DNA of 64,000 nt from Sphingobacterium sp. ML3W. GTDB taxonomy: Bacteria; Bacteroidota; Bacteroidia; Sphingobacteriales; Sphingobacteriaceae. Location: contig NZ_CP009278.1 in assembly GCF_000747525.1 (NCBI RefSeq), positions 4,154,001-4,218,000 of the forward strand, written 5' to 3'. This document shows, piece after piece, positions 34,869 through 43,506 of this stretch (its first letter is position 1; every line of letters begins with the position of its first letter). The notes beneath the pieces were generated by a model, which was given only the letters and a program-made list of their open reading frames with translations, did no database searches and was not told where the DNA came from. The position numbers and the translations under genes were made by a program.

Positions 34869-37340
34869 TTAATTATTCATCTGAAGCTTATCAGATAAGA
34901 GTTTCATATAGAAACCACCTACCACACTACGAGCCTTAAAGTTTTCACGAATTCCTGTATTTGAATCGTAAAAATCATTAAGTGGCACTCGTGATTCGGT
35001 CTCAACTGCATGTCTGTAAACGGGTTTCACCAAGGCTTCAAACTCTTGACTTGTTGGGGCAAAGGTTGCTGTCCACAAAATCCAATCATTTTTTGTATAT
35101 GCCTTTCTACTATCCAACGGTATACCAAATTTATTTTGCTTTGTTAGATAATATTTGATTTCGGTATCATAGACTTTCTGTGGAAATAAATTCAATCCTA
35201 ATACCTTATCCCAAATTAAGTTATATTTTTGACTCCACGTATTTTTATCATCGAATGTAAGCGCATAGTGATCGCCTGCATCGGTCAATTCAATCCATTT
35301 CGGAACCATTCCTTCGGCAATTGCTCGGTACTCCTTAGCTGTTTCAGTTTCACCTAGCTCCTCAGCCATTTGCGCATAACTGGCAATGGCTACAATCGCT
35401 TTTACTGAAAGGTTGGCATTACGTGCCAAATGACCTGCAAAGTCATCAGTACACAATTGGGTTTTGGGGTCAAATCCCTCCTGGACAAGATAGTTAACCC
35501 AAGTGGTAAGTGTTTTCCAGTGTTTCTTAGCATAGCTGGCATCATGCTGCACTTTCGTAATGGCTGCTGTCAAAATAATCATATTACCCGATTCCTCAAC
35601 TGGCATAGGTTCGCCATATGTTTGACCATTTGCCAAAGGATAGGTACCCAAATCATGTGCTGCCCACGGGTGCGGGTATTGACCACTTTCGCTGAAGTAG
35701 AATATACCATTCAACATTCCCTTTAATAATTCAGGGTTGTAGATAAGATATAATGGAGCTGAGGGATATGTGACGTCTACCGTGTTAATAAAACCACCAC
35801 TATTATTCTCCTTTGATAACCATAATAATTCGTGTTTTGGACTCTGTACTAATGTATGAGCAGCAATACTCTGACGATAAGCCAATGCCGTCAGGTGCGC
35901 ATATTCATGCCCCCCCGATTTAACTGCATCGCTATAGACCTCTTTATCAAATGCACTGCATTTGTTCATAACAGATTGGTATTCGCGAGCTGCTATAGCG
36001 AGTTGATTTTCCATGGTCTCTTTTCCTGAGTTATTCCACCAAGGTCTTAGATTACTTTTAAAATATTGAACAGCGTATATTTCATCATAACCTAACTCAA
36101 TGAAACGCTCCACTTCGAGATTGCCAACTGTACCAAAAGGAATAACCGTATTCAATGATAATGAATATCCTTTAGATGCTGTAGAAAGGCTAGATCCTTT
36201 TCTAAAATGATCAATAGCAGATGCTAGCGGAGTTATAAATTGTTCGGCGCCAAATACTTTTGGTGCAGCTACATAAAAGTATCCCCAGTCGATACGCATA
36301 TCATCCGCACCTTTTTGTAAAACTGGCTGTTCAGTGGTACCTGTTTTTAATATGGATAATTTATCGGTTGTATATTTCTCCGCCGTTACTTCTTGAGCAG
36401 GATTATATACTGCAATATTTGATGATGCACCTAGCAATACTTTTACGGCATGTTTTTTTCCGTCATTAGCCTTTACACTATAAGTAATGTAAGAAACTGG
36501 TCTCGACAATAAACTTAAATCATCCATAAGCAATGGTGAAGTGAAGGTAAGTTTCAAATTGACTTTACCAGCTTCAAAGTTATATATCGTTTGAGTGGCA
36601 GTAACTTCTACATTTTTCTGCACAGCCGCTTGTATTTTGGGTCCAGTTTCTTTCAACCTATCAACTAAGCCAAAATCAAGGAACCGCCCACCAGCAGTAT
36701 TCGCTAATTTTATAGCAATCACATTTTCTCCTACTTTCAAATCAGCTTTATTAATCGGTAAATATTGAAAACTATTCGTCCAACCAGTTTTCTCATATAC
36801 CATTTTTCCATTCAGAAACACCTCGATATTGTCGTCATGGTTCATTTTTAAAAAAAGTTCATTGATATTGGCTGGATTGGCAATATTGAATGTACGCCTT
36901 ACCCAGACATCATCTGACTTCCATAGAGTTTTTACATTTTTTTCATCATCACCTATAGGTGATGTGCCAGATTTCCAATCATTTGCTTTATAACCAAGAG
37001 AGGACCACTCACTGTTCGGCTTAGTTTCAGTATATTGAACAGAATAAGGTTTGTCTTCAGATGTGCTGAGAATCGTTTTATAATTAGGTTCTTCTTTGCC
37101 TAGGAAGCGGTAGATGTTTCCATCGACATTAATCAATCCCAATAAGGAATGATCCGCACCTGTCCAATGTTGGGTGGTGGATGCATTCAATTGATCGGTA
37201 GTCGACCAGATACTAAAATTGGGATTATGAGTAATTAGCGGGTATGCGGGTGCTTTTCTATCCTGCGCCTGCAGTTGAAAGACAGTCGTCATTAAACAGC
37301 ATAGTAAACCCCATGCGTTCATTTTTTTACGTTTGTTCAT
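34869..37340 (-). CDS. Secreted glutaminase A-family protein (DUF4964/DUF5127/DUF4965 type) with galactose-binding-like insert
   Basis: 823-aa exported protein; signal peptide residues 1-25 (LQAQD). The N-terminus APAYPLITHNPNFSIWSTTDQLNASTTQHWTG followed by SLLGLINVDGNIYRFLG is the DUF4964 hallmark. The central and C-terminal parts carry DYFYVAAP-like and GYDEIYAVQYFKSNLRPWW, then HEYAHLTALAYRQSIAAH, NSGGFINTVDVTYPSAPLYLIYNPELLKGML and YNLIWDKVLGLNLFP, the all-alpha glucosidase-like region of GtaA glutaminases. Residues about 108-222 (VWVRRTFNIANPANINELFLKMNHDDNIEVFLNGKMVYEKTGW) look like a jelly-roll galactose-binding module. Fungal homologs hydrolyse glutamine; in bacteria the activity is unproven and a glycosidase role is possible. 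Confidence 0.85.
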   Translation of the reverse strand: MNKRKKMNAWGLLCCLMTTVFQLQAQDRKAPAYPLITHNPNFSIWSTTDQLNASTTQHWTGADHSLLGLINVDGNIYRFLGKEEPNYKTILSTSEDKPYSVQYTETKPNSEWSSLGYKANDWKSGTSPIGDDEKNVKTLWKSDDVWVRRTFNIANPANINELFLKMNHDDNIEVFLNGKMVYEKTGWTNSFQYLPINKADLKVGENVIAIKLANTAGGRFLDFGLVDRLKETGPKIQAAVQKNVEVTATQTIYNFEAGKVNLKLTFTSPLLMDDLSLLSRPVSYITYSVKANDGKKHAVKVLLGASSNIAVYNPAQEVTAEKYTTDKLSILKTGTTEQPVLQKGADDMRIDWGYFYVAAPKVFGAEQFITPLASAIDHFRKGSSLSTASKGYSLSLNTVIPFGTVGNLEVERFIELGYDEIYAVQYFKSNLRPWWNNSGKETMENQLAIAAREYQSVMNKCSAFDKEVYSDAVKSGGHEYAHLTALAYRQSIAAHTLVQSPKHELLWLSKENNSGGFINTVDVTYPSAPLYLIYNPELLKGMLNGIFYFSESGQYPHPWAAHDLGTYPLANGQTYGEPMPVEESGNMIILTAAITKVQHDASYAKKHWKTLTTWVNYLVQEGFDPKTQLCTDDFAGHLARNANLSVKAIVAIASYAQMAEELGETETAKEYRAIAEGMVPKWIELTDAGDHYALTFDDKNTWSQKYNLIWDKVLGLNLFPQKVYDTEIKYYLTKQNKFGIPLDSRKAYTKNDWILWTATFAPTSQEFEALVKPVYRHAVETESRVPLNDFYDSNTGIRENFKARSVVGGFYMKLLSDKLQMNN

Positions 37341-37723
37341 AGCATTAATCGGGTTTTGAAAGGTTTCAACATAATATCAAGATGGACGATAATCTTACCA
37401 ATACGAGCATCTGCATTAATTTTTAAGTTTATACAATTTCAGTTTGTTTCTAAACACCAAATTAAGTTCTAATATTTTAGAATCAACAGACACTCCGTAT
37501 CATTTTATGCTCAATTCTTATCAAGTTATAAATGCGAAACAATTAATTTCATTTAGAGGTTGACGACAATCAGCCTGATGTTATAGGTAATGACTCATCA
37601 AATAAGAATTGCTTAATCACACAAACTTATTGAACTTTGGATGTGATTAAAATTAAGCGAACCCTATAATTTCTGAAGAAAGAAATCACTATAAGAACGT
37701 ATAAGGAGGGTTCTTAATATCCA
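37341..37723. other. Intergenic region, no gene seen
   Basis: 383 bp between the ArsC-like gene end and the glutaminase-family gene start, both on minus. A weak 6-bp hairpin (AAGAAC/GTTCTT around 37693-37715) lies beyond the ArsC-like stop. I see no coding frame or clear promoter. Confidence 0.45.
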
Positions 37724-38074
37724 TTACTCTCCCTTTAATAAATTAATTACTTTTTCTATTGGCCGCCCAATAACTGCTTTCCCTCCCTTTACGACAATAG
37801 GACGCTCAATAAGTATAGGGTTTTCCAACATAATATCCACCCACTCTTCATCAGTTAATGGCATATCCGCGTACTTTTCCTGAAATAGAGGCTCATGATG
37901 ACGAATCAACTCCAGTGGTTTTAGCTTGAGTAAAGTCAACAATTCAAGCAATTCATCTTTTGTAGGAACATCGTGGATGTATTCCTGTATCTGCAGGTCC
38001 AACTGATGTTCTTGCAGTAAATCCAGTACAGCACAACTTTTACTGCACATTTTGTTATGATAGATCTTTATCAT
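37724..38074 (-). CDS. ArsC-family (arsenate reductase-like, glutaredoxin-type) protein
   Basis: 116-aa cytoplasmic thioredoxin-fold protein. IYHNKMCSKSCAVLDLL carries the active cysteine Cys10 of the ArsC family (usual form HNPRCSKSR); here Cys14 stands where Arg is usual. The C-terminal part shows LLELLTLLKLKPLELIRHHEPLF, MLENPILIERPIVVKGGKAVIGRP, standard for ArsC, including the P-I-x-I-x-R-P motif. Length is normal. ArsC proteins reduce arsenate with glutathione and glutaredoxin; with no arsB/acr3 or arsR neighbour and a changed active-site neighbourhood, this may be a Spx/YffB-like member of unknown role. Confidence 0.8.
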   Translation of the reverse strand: MIKIYHNKMCSKSCAVLDLLQEHQLDLQIQEYIHDVPTKDELLELLTLLKLKPLELIRHHEPLFQEKYADMPLTDEEWVDIMLENPILIERPIVVKGGKAVIGRPIEKVINLLKGE

Positions 38075-38385
38075 GATTCCTATTTAATAATCTTAAAAAT
38101 TAAATCGTAGCAATTACAAGCAACGTTACATATTAACAGTTATGAAGCTGCGATATGCTAATTTAAAAACTAATCGACTACTTTTTCTAAACAATTCTTT
38201 TATATGTTCTATTCTATTAACAACAATAATATAAAAATGAACAAAACATAAAAAATGAGAAATGAAACTTTGAAATTACCAGCTATCACGCGTGGGGCTT
38301 TTGATAAAAGTCTTCCTTATATTCACCACAATAACTTAGCATTCATAAAATTATTCAATTGACATTATCGCAACCCATCCTTATC
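38075..38385. other. Divergent intergenic region, no gene seen
   Basis: 311 bp between the ArsC-like gene (minus) and the DUF4298-type gene (plus). It should contain both promoters. Short in-frame stretches exist but none has a ribosome-binding site or motif that supports a gene. Confidence 0.45.
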
Positions 38386-38691
38386 ATGAAAGAAAGAATA
38401 GATAATATTATAAAAATGGAAGACCATTTAAATAAACTACAAGAGCTTGTTACAGAAGTCGAAAAAATGCGTGAAAAATGGGCAGGTGCACAAATTGATT
38501 TTCAAGAATTGATCTCTTATTACAATAGTAGCGTATGGAGAGATGATGTCGAAGCTTATGACCAAGGCACCATACCTTCTGATGTGCGCTGTGGTGTATT
38601 AAGCGAAGATGCTATTTATAATCTGATAGTAGAACAACATAGTTTAGCTATACAGCTCATAAAAACTGCTGCAAATATTTTAGATAATTGA
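38386..38691 (+). CDS. DUF4298-like small protein
   Basis: 101-aa cytoplasmic protein. ATG 38386 is preferred over an upstream TTG at 38359. The N-terminal half is helical and charged (MEDHLNKLQELVTEVEKM), likely a coiled coil. The second half, LISYYNSSVWRDDVEAYDQGTIPSDVRCGVLSEDAIYNLIVE, matches my memory of the DUF4298 family core, whose members have the Y-Y-S-x-x-W and L-x-C-G-V-L-S-E-D segments. Function is not known in the family. The gene is isolated, so context gives no clue. Confidence 0.75.
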   Translation: MKERIDNIIKMEDHLNKLQELVTEVEKMREKWAGAQIDFQELISYYNSSVWRDDVEAYDQGTIPSDVRCGVLSEDAIYNLIVEQHSLAIQLIKTAANILDN

Positions 38692-38856
38692 TAATTCTGC
38701 TTTGTCAAATTATAGATTCACAATAAACTCACTGACAAAAACTAATAGAATTACTAAAGCATTTCATTAGCTGCACAATATTTAAATTAAAAAAGGAACT
38801 TCCCATTGGATTGAGGAAGGAAAACTTACTGAATGCCAGGCGCGCTTGAAGGTCAT

Positions 38857-38906
38857 AAAATATATAAAGTCCAAACTATTTTTATGATTTGAACTTTATA
38901 TATTTT
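38857..38906 (-). terminator. Hairpin terminator after the betaine transporter operon
   Basis: Perfect 14-bp AT-rich arms (38857-38870 with 38893-38906), with four more pairs (CAAA/TTTG) beyond one mismatch, starting 9 bp past the proX stop. The minus-strand 3' arm ends in ATTTT. Confidence 0.65.
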
Positions 38907-38915
38907 ACTTCTACT

Positions 38916-39764
38916 TTAAGATTCGCCCTTCAGCCATTCGTTGACTAAAGATCTATTTTCATCAACCCAAACTTTAGCCGTCGCCTCTTTATCCTTGCTG
39001 GCTTCCATTTTCGTTAACAAATCGGACATTGTTTCAAGTTCAAAATGAACATGCGAAAAGAAATGTGTGAGTTCAGGCTGATCAAGAGGAAACTCTTTCC
39101 TTGAGTAAATTTTAATTTGCTCTGTCGTTCCTAAAGATTTTTTTGAATCTTCCAAAAACTTCAATTTCATCTTACCAAACATCCAATGTGGCTGCCAACC
39201 AGCAACTACAATCCAACGATGCTCCTTAATTGCATTTTGCAATTCAGTAATCATAGCCACAGTAGATGAATTCACCTGCCTGTAATTCAAACCATACTCT
39301 TCTATCGTCCGATCCACTGCTGCAGTAATACCCGCACCCTTTTCGATTCCAATAATCTGCTTTTTAAATTGTACCTCATGGTCTTTTAATTCTTCAATTG
39401 CATTAATCGTAACATAATCTGGTACTACAAGTCCATTCTTCGCGTGATCATAACTAGTTCCCAATTCTACAAGATTTGGGAATTTAGCAATTTTATCACC
39501 ATGAGTTAATGGAAGCCAGACATCCATATAAAGATCTGTATCCCCATTATTCATGGAAGCTAATATCATATCTGGAGTCGCCCTCTGAATCACGACATGG
39601 TAGTCCAACTCTTCGAGAACCGCTTTGGCTACATAAGTCATAGCGACACCTTCTGCCCACCCGTCAACCATTCCAACGTTAATGTATTTTCTATTCTTGA
39701 CAGGACTACATGCACTTAGCAGTAAAATAACGCTCCATATCAATACTATTTTTAATTTTCTCAT
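38916..39764 (-). CDS. proX: Glycine betaine/proline ABC transporter substrate-binding lipoprotein
   Basis: 282-aa binding protein. ATG 39764 is chosen because it begins with the lipoprotein signal MRKLKIVLIWSVILLLSAC; an earlier TTG at 39785 would overlap the preceding gene. The mature part fits OpuAC: INVGMVDGWAEGVAMTYVAKAVLEELDYHVV, MNNGDTDLYMDVWLP (ligand pocket) and VVAGWQPHWMFGKMKLKFLED, with Trp residues typical of the betaine cage. In the OpuAC group these aromatic residues hold the quaternary ammonium. It is the third gene after the ATPase and permease, one base from the permease stop. The choice of proX or opuAC as the name is convention. Confidence 0.9.
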   Translation of the reverse strand: MRKLKIVLIWSVILLLSACSPVKNRKYINVGMVDGWAEGVAMTYVAKAVLEELDYHVVIQRATPDMILASMNNGDTDLYMDVWLPLTHGDKIAKFPNLVELGTSYDHAKNGLVVPDYVTINAIEELKDHEVQFKKQIIGIEKGAGITAAVDRTIEEYGLNYRQVNSSTVAMITELQNAIKEHRWIVVAGWQPHWMFGKMKLKFLEDSKKSLGTTEQIKIYSRKEFPLDQPELTHFFSHVHFELETMSDLLTKMEASKDKEATAKVWVDENRSLVNEWLKGES

Positions 39765-39765
39765 G

Positions 39766-40593
39766 TTATTTTTTATTCTTAACAAAACCCTGAGTTATCC
39801 GATCCAGAATAATTGCTAAAATCACAACAGATAAACCACTTTCAAAACCAAGACCTATATCTAAATTGTTAATCCCTTCAAGAACCTTCTCACCTAAACC
39901 TCCTGCAGCAATCATTCCGGCTATAACGACCATCGATAGCGATAATAATATGGTCTGGTTTATTCCTGCTAAAATAGTTTTGGTCGCCAATGGTAATTCA
40001 ACTTTAAATAAAATTTGCCTATTGGTGGCACCAAAAGCACGGGCGGCCTCTACTATGTCTTTCGGCACAGCTTCTATTCCCAACGTAGTCAAGCGAACTG
40101 CTGGTGGCATCGCGAAAATAATCGTTGCAAATGCCCCAGGTACTTTTCCGATACTAAAAAATAATACCGCTGGTATCAAATATACAAAAGCGGGCATTGT
40201 TTGCATTAAATCTAGCATTGGGCGGATAATTTTAGCAGCAAGTTTATTCTTCGCAGCCCATATCCCTAGTGGAACTGAAGCAACCAAAGCTGTCAAGGTT
40301 GCTACCAAGACAAGGGCTAGAGTCTCCATAGTTTCCCGCCAAAATCCCATTAAGTAAATCAATGTCAACCCCACCAATGTGGTTACTGCCACACCTTTAC
40401 CTGATTTCCACCACGCTAGGCTGGTAAAAAGAGCTATTACTATGAAAAATGGAATGGCTAAGAGTACCCATTCAATCCCCAGAATGGAAGAATTCCCCGT
40501 GTTCTTAATAACATCGAACAACGGTTTCAAGTTATCTGTCAACCAATTGACAAGTACCTCTATATACTGACCTATATCTATTACTTTACTCAT
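39766..40593 (-). CDS. proW: Glycine betaine/proline ABC transporter permease
   Basis: 275-aa inner-membrane permease with about six or seven hydrophobic helices. The EAA-loop motif that contacts the ATPase is EAARAFGATNRQILFKVELPLATKTILAGINQTI. The sequence VLLAIPFFIVIALFTSLAWWKSG near the N-terminus and DLMQTMPAFVYLIPAVLFF match ProW/OpuAB. It starts one base after the stop of the ATPase gene and ends one base before the substrate-binding gene, a compact operon. It imports compatible solutes under osmotic stress. There is no substrate-binding-domain fusion, consistent with a separate lipoprotein. Confidence 0.93.
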   Translation of the reverse strand: MSKVIDIGQYIEVLVNWLTDNLKPLFDVIKNTGNSSILGIEWVLLAIPFFIVIALFTSLAWWKSGKGVAVTTLVGLTLIYLMGFWRETMETLALVLVATLTALVASVPLGIWAAKNKLAAKIIRPMLDLMQTMPAFVYLIPAVLFFSIGKVPGAFATIIFAMPPAVRLTTLGIEAVPKDIVEAARAFGATNRQILFKVELPLATKTILAGINQTILLSLSMVVIAGMIAAGGLGEKVLEGINNLDIGLGFESGLSVVILAIILDRITQGFVKNKK

Positions 40594-40594
40594 T

Positions 40595-41836
40595 TTATTG
40601 ATTATTTGCTTTTTCTTTTAATTCGTTAATTTCCTCTTCATTAAATCTAGTTGCTTCGATAATGAGCGATGTTTGCGTCACTATTCCCAACAGTCTGTTC
40701 TGATCATTGACGACTGCAATCGGAGATTTAGTTTCTGAAATCAAAGGCAACATCTCCTCAACTGTTACATCTTTAAAAACTGAGGGTACATTCGAATGAA
40801 TAATAGAGGCTACTGTTGGCTCTTTGCGTTTCGCCGATTGAATAACCTCATTAATATTTACAAAGCCCAAAAATGTATCATGTAAATCTACAACGGGTAG
40901 AATATCCATCCCTGTGGATCGCATTTTACGAAGTGCACCTTCAGGTCCATCCTTTTTAAAACGTACGACTGTTAATTTTTCAAACATTAGTGAACCCGCT
41001 GTGATGATAGATTTACGATCTACTTTATCTACAAAAGCTTTCACATAATCACTTGCCGGGTTTGTCAAGATATCCTCTGCTCTACCTATTTGCTCAATAA
41101 CACCGTCTTTCATAATTACGATACGATCACCTAACTTGATTGCTTCATCCAAATCGTGGGTTATGAAAACAATTGTTTTCTGCAAAGTATCTTGTAGGTC
41201 AAGTAACTGATCCTGCATTTCAGATTTAATCAAAGGATCTAATGCCGAAAAAGCTTCATCCATGAGTAAGACCTCGGGGTCATTTGCTAAAGCTCGGGCC
41301 AATCCTACGCGTTGCTGCATACCGCCTGAAAGCTGGGATGGAAATTGTTGTTCAAACCCGCTTAATCCTACAATTTCAAGAGCACTTTGAGCCTTAGCTT
41401 CTCTTGTTTCTTTATCCTCCCCCCTTATTTCTAAACCAAAAGCTGCATTATTCAAGACTGTATGATGGGGAAGCAAACCAAACTTTTGAAAAACCATGCT
41501 CATTTCAGTTCTTCTTACTTGCAAAAGCTCCTTATTATTCTTACTCGTAATATCATCGTCATTGATAAAAACTTTACCCATGGTCGGTTCGTTCAAGCGG
41601 TTCAAACAGCGTAACAAAGTAGACTTACCACTACCGGACAGTCCCATGATAACAAAAAATTCGCCCTCATAGATTTCAAAATTAGCTTTATTGATACCTA
41701 TTGTACATCCCGTTTTTTCTAGAATAGTTTTCTTTGAATAACCTTCATCCAGTAATTTAAGTGCTTGCTTTTTCTGCTTACCGAAAACAATGGTTAAGTC
41801 TTCGACTTTTATCTTAACTTTTCTACTATTATCCAT
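40595..41836 (-). CDS. proV: Glycine betaine/proline ABC transporter ATP-binding protein with CBS domains
   Basis: 413-aa ATPase that powers the uptake system. Walker A is GLSGSGKST (65-73), the Q-loop region is MVFQKFGLLPH, the signature is LSGGMQQRVGLARAL and Walker B is VLLMDEAFSALDP, followed by FITHDLDEAIKLGDRI. The N-terminal 50 residues with QALKLLDEGYSKKTILEKTGCTIGINKANFEI are typical for ProV. Residues about 285-405 contain a pair of CBS domains that sense ionic strength or nucleotides in OpuA-type transporters. First gene of the proV-proW-proX operon, ATG 41836. Osmotic induction is expected, but no regulatory site was identified. Confidence 0.95.
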   Translation of the reverse strand: MDNSRKVKIKVEDLTIVFGKQKKQALKLLDEGYSKKTILEKTGCTIGINKANFEIYEGEFFVIMGLSGSGKSTLLRCLNRLNEPTMGKVFINDDDITSKNNKELLQVRRTEMSMVFQKFGLLPHHTVLNNAAFGLEIRGEDKETREAKAQSALEIVGLSGFEQQFPSQLSGGMQQRVGLARALANDPEVLLMDEAFSALDPLIKSEMQDQLLDLQDTLQKTIVFITHDLDEAIKLGDRIVIMKDGVIEQIGRAEDILTNPASDYVKAFVDKVDRKSIITAGSLMFEKLTVVRFKKDGPEGALRKMRSTGMDILPVVDLHDTFLGFVNINEVIQSAKRKEPTVASIIHSNVPSVFKDVTVEEMLPLISETKSPIAVVNDQNRLLGIVTQTSLIIEATRFNEEEINELKEKANNQ

Positions 41837-42374
41837 CTTTAAAATTTATTTAAACTTAAATGAATCGTCATTTCACATATGGCATAATCAACAGATAAGA
41901 CACCCATGTTATTGCATAACATAAAATATCCCATAATGTTGAAATAGTTCGACCGAAAATCTAACTTTTGTTCAATCCACTTAATAATTTAACTCAATTT
42001 ATTCCCAGTACGAGGAAGAGAAATCATGAAAAAGAAAAAATCTTTTATAAGATGAGATATTAAAAAACATCTCCAGTATACTTTGACAAGTATATAGCGA
42101 AGAACTTAGATAATGCTCCAAAAAAGAGCTTAACAATAACGGAACAAACTCATGCCTCCGTGTCTAACGACAGGACAAAGGTAGTAAAAATAAATTTAAG
42201 CCCTTAAAGATGAGCTAAGACACTGTGAGACAGAGTCGCTAAAAAAAACACTAATAACCAACGAGTTAATACAAAAAGTAACACTTCATCACATTAAATT
42301 ACATACAATAGGACTGCCTTTCATAATCGAAAATCAACGATTACCTTGGTCAATAAAAGCATTAAAAGTGAACA
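41837..42374. other. Intergenic region upstream of proV, no gene seen
   Basis: 538 bp between proV (start at 41836, minus) and the end of the Gfo/Idh/MocA gene (minus). It should carry the promoter of the osmoprotectant operon. All frames are short and I could not identify an exact TTG/TAnnTTTG pair on the minus strand or a strong hairpin. Confidence 0.45.
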
Positions 42375-43358
42375 TCAAATAACCTTAGCAAAATTATCTA
42401 TGATTTTCATTAAAATGATAGCTTCCTCTATTGAAGAAGGATTTGACTCGCTATCCAAAAAATAATTCACTGCACTCCTTATCATAGGGTATTCAATATT
42501 TTCAGGATGAGTAAAGGAAAATTCCTGTTCTCCGTTCTCATTTTTTATAATCAGCTTATTTCCAAATATGGAAAACCTCAAGCTCCCCGAATCTCCTATA
42601 ATTTCACAGCAGTCGATTTCGTCTTGTTTAGCAACATTAAAACACCAACTACCGTTAAATAAGATTTTGTTGTCGAATAAAATAGTACCCGTAGTTTGGT
42701 CTGCAACCTGCTGGTTAGAAACCTGTATCTGACTAAAACCACTATAAGATAAAGGAGGGCCAAAGAAATAAAGCATCAAATCCAATTGATGGGGGGAAAG
42801 GTCTAAGAAATATCCCCCACCCGATATTTCAGCATTAGTCCTCCAACCGACTTCTTCCTTTGTAGCCAAGGCATGGGTCCTATTCTGCCATAGTCGCAAC
42901 GTAACTATACGGATGGTACCTATCACGCCTTCATCAATCATTTTTTTGATTTTCAAAAACATAGGAAGTTTCCTTCTGTAATGTGCCACTACAAGTTTAC
43001 CATTATATTGATGAACAGCTTTTCCTAATAACGTAGCTTCCCTGGCATTGATAGTAACAGGTTTTTCGACATAAACAGCTTTACCTAGTTTTAGAGCACG
43101 TATTGCATATTCAAGATGTGAAGAAGGTGGAGTCGCAATGTAAATCGCATTGACTAATGGGTTACTTAACAAACTATCCGCATCTGAATACCAAAATTCC
43201 ACTTGATGGCGGTGGGCATAATCAGCTGCCTTGTCAGCATTTCTACGCATTACGGCCAAAAGCTTACTATCCTTTATTTTATTAAATGCTGGACCACTCT
43301 TCTGTTCAGTAACGTCTCCACAACCAATAATTCCCCAAAATATTTTTTTATCGTTCAT
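42375..43358 (-). CDS. Gfo/Idh/MocA-family NAD(P)-dependent oxidoreductase
   Basis: 327-aa cytoplasmic dehydrogenase. The dinucleotide motif GIIGCGDV (9-16) begins the Rossmann domain, IYIATPPSSHLEYAIRALKLGKAVYVEKPVTI holds the EKP motif with the conserved Lys, and GGGYFLDLSPHQLDLMLYFFG contains the GGG-x(3)-D-x(3)-H motif with the catalytic-site His. Length is normal. Members oxidise or epimerise sugars and cyclitols such as myo-inositol. It has no sugar-related neighbours: the acyl-CoA dehydrogenase gene lies 148 bp upstream on the same strand. Substrate cannot be assigned. Confidence 0.9.
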   Translation of the reverse strand: MNDKKIFWGIIGCGDVTEQKSGPAFNKIKDSKLLAVMRRNADKAADYAHRHQVEFWYSDADSLLSNPLVNAIYIATPPSSHLEYAIRALKLGKAVYVEKPVTINAREATLLGKAVHQYNGKLVVAHYRRKLPMFLKIKKMIDEGVIGTIRIVTLRLWQNRTHALATKEEVGWRTNAEISGGGYFLDLSPHQLDLMLYFFGPPLSYSGFSQIQVSNQQVADQTTGTILFDNKILFNGSWCFNVAKQDEIDCCEIIGDSGSLRFSIFGNKLIIKNENGEQEFSFTHPENIEYPMIRSAVNYFLDSESNPSSIEEAIILMKIIDNFAKVI

Positions 43359-43506
43359 ATATAATTATCAGAATTTAAAGCGTAAGATTACCGAAGATCT
43401 GCTATTATTTAATTTCATAACAGTTCTTATTAACGTCCATTCATTTTTGTTCAAACTATTTAATGAAATATTAATAGCATCTCCGTACTTTTAATTTACT
43501 TGAATA

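Noticed and set aside
39866..40357. 163-codon plus frame inside proW, and a similar 167-codon frame at 44057-44560 inside the acyl-CoA dehydrogenase gene
   Set aside because: Long antisense frames produced by codon bias in well-supported genes.
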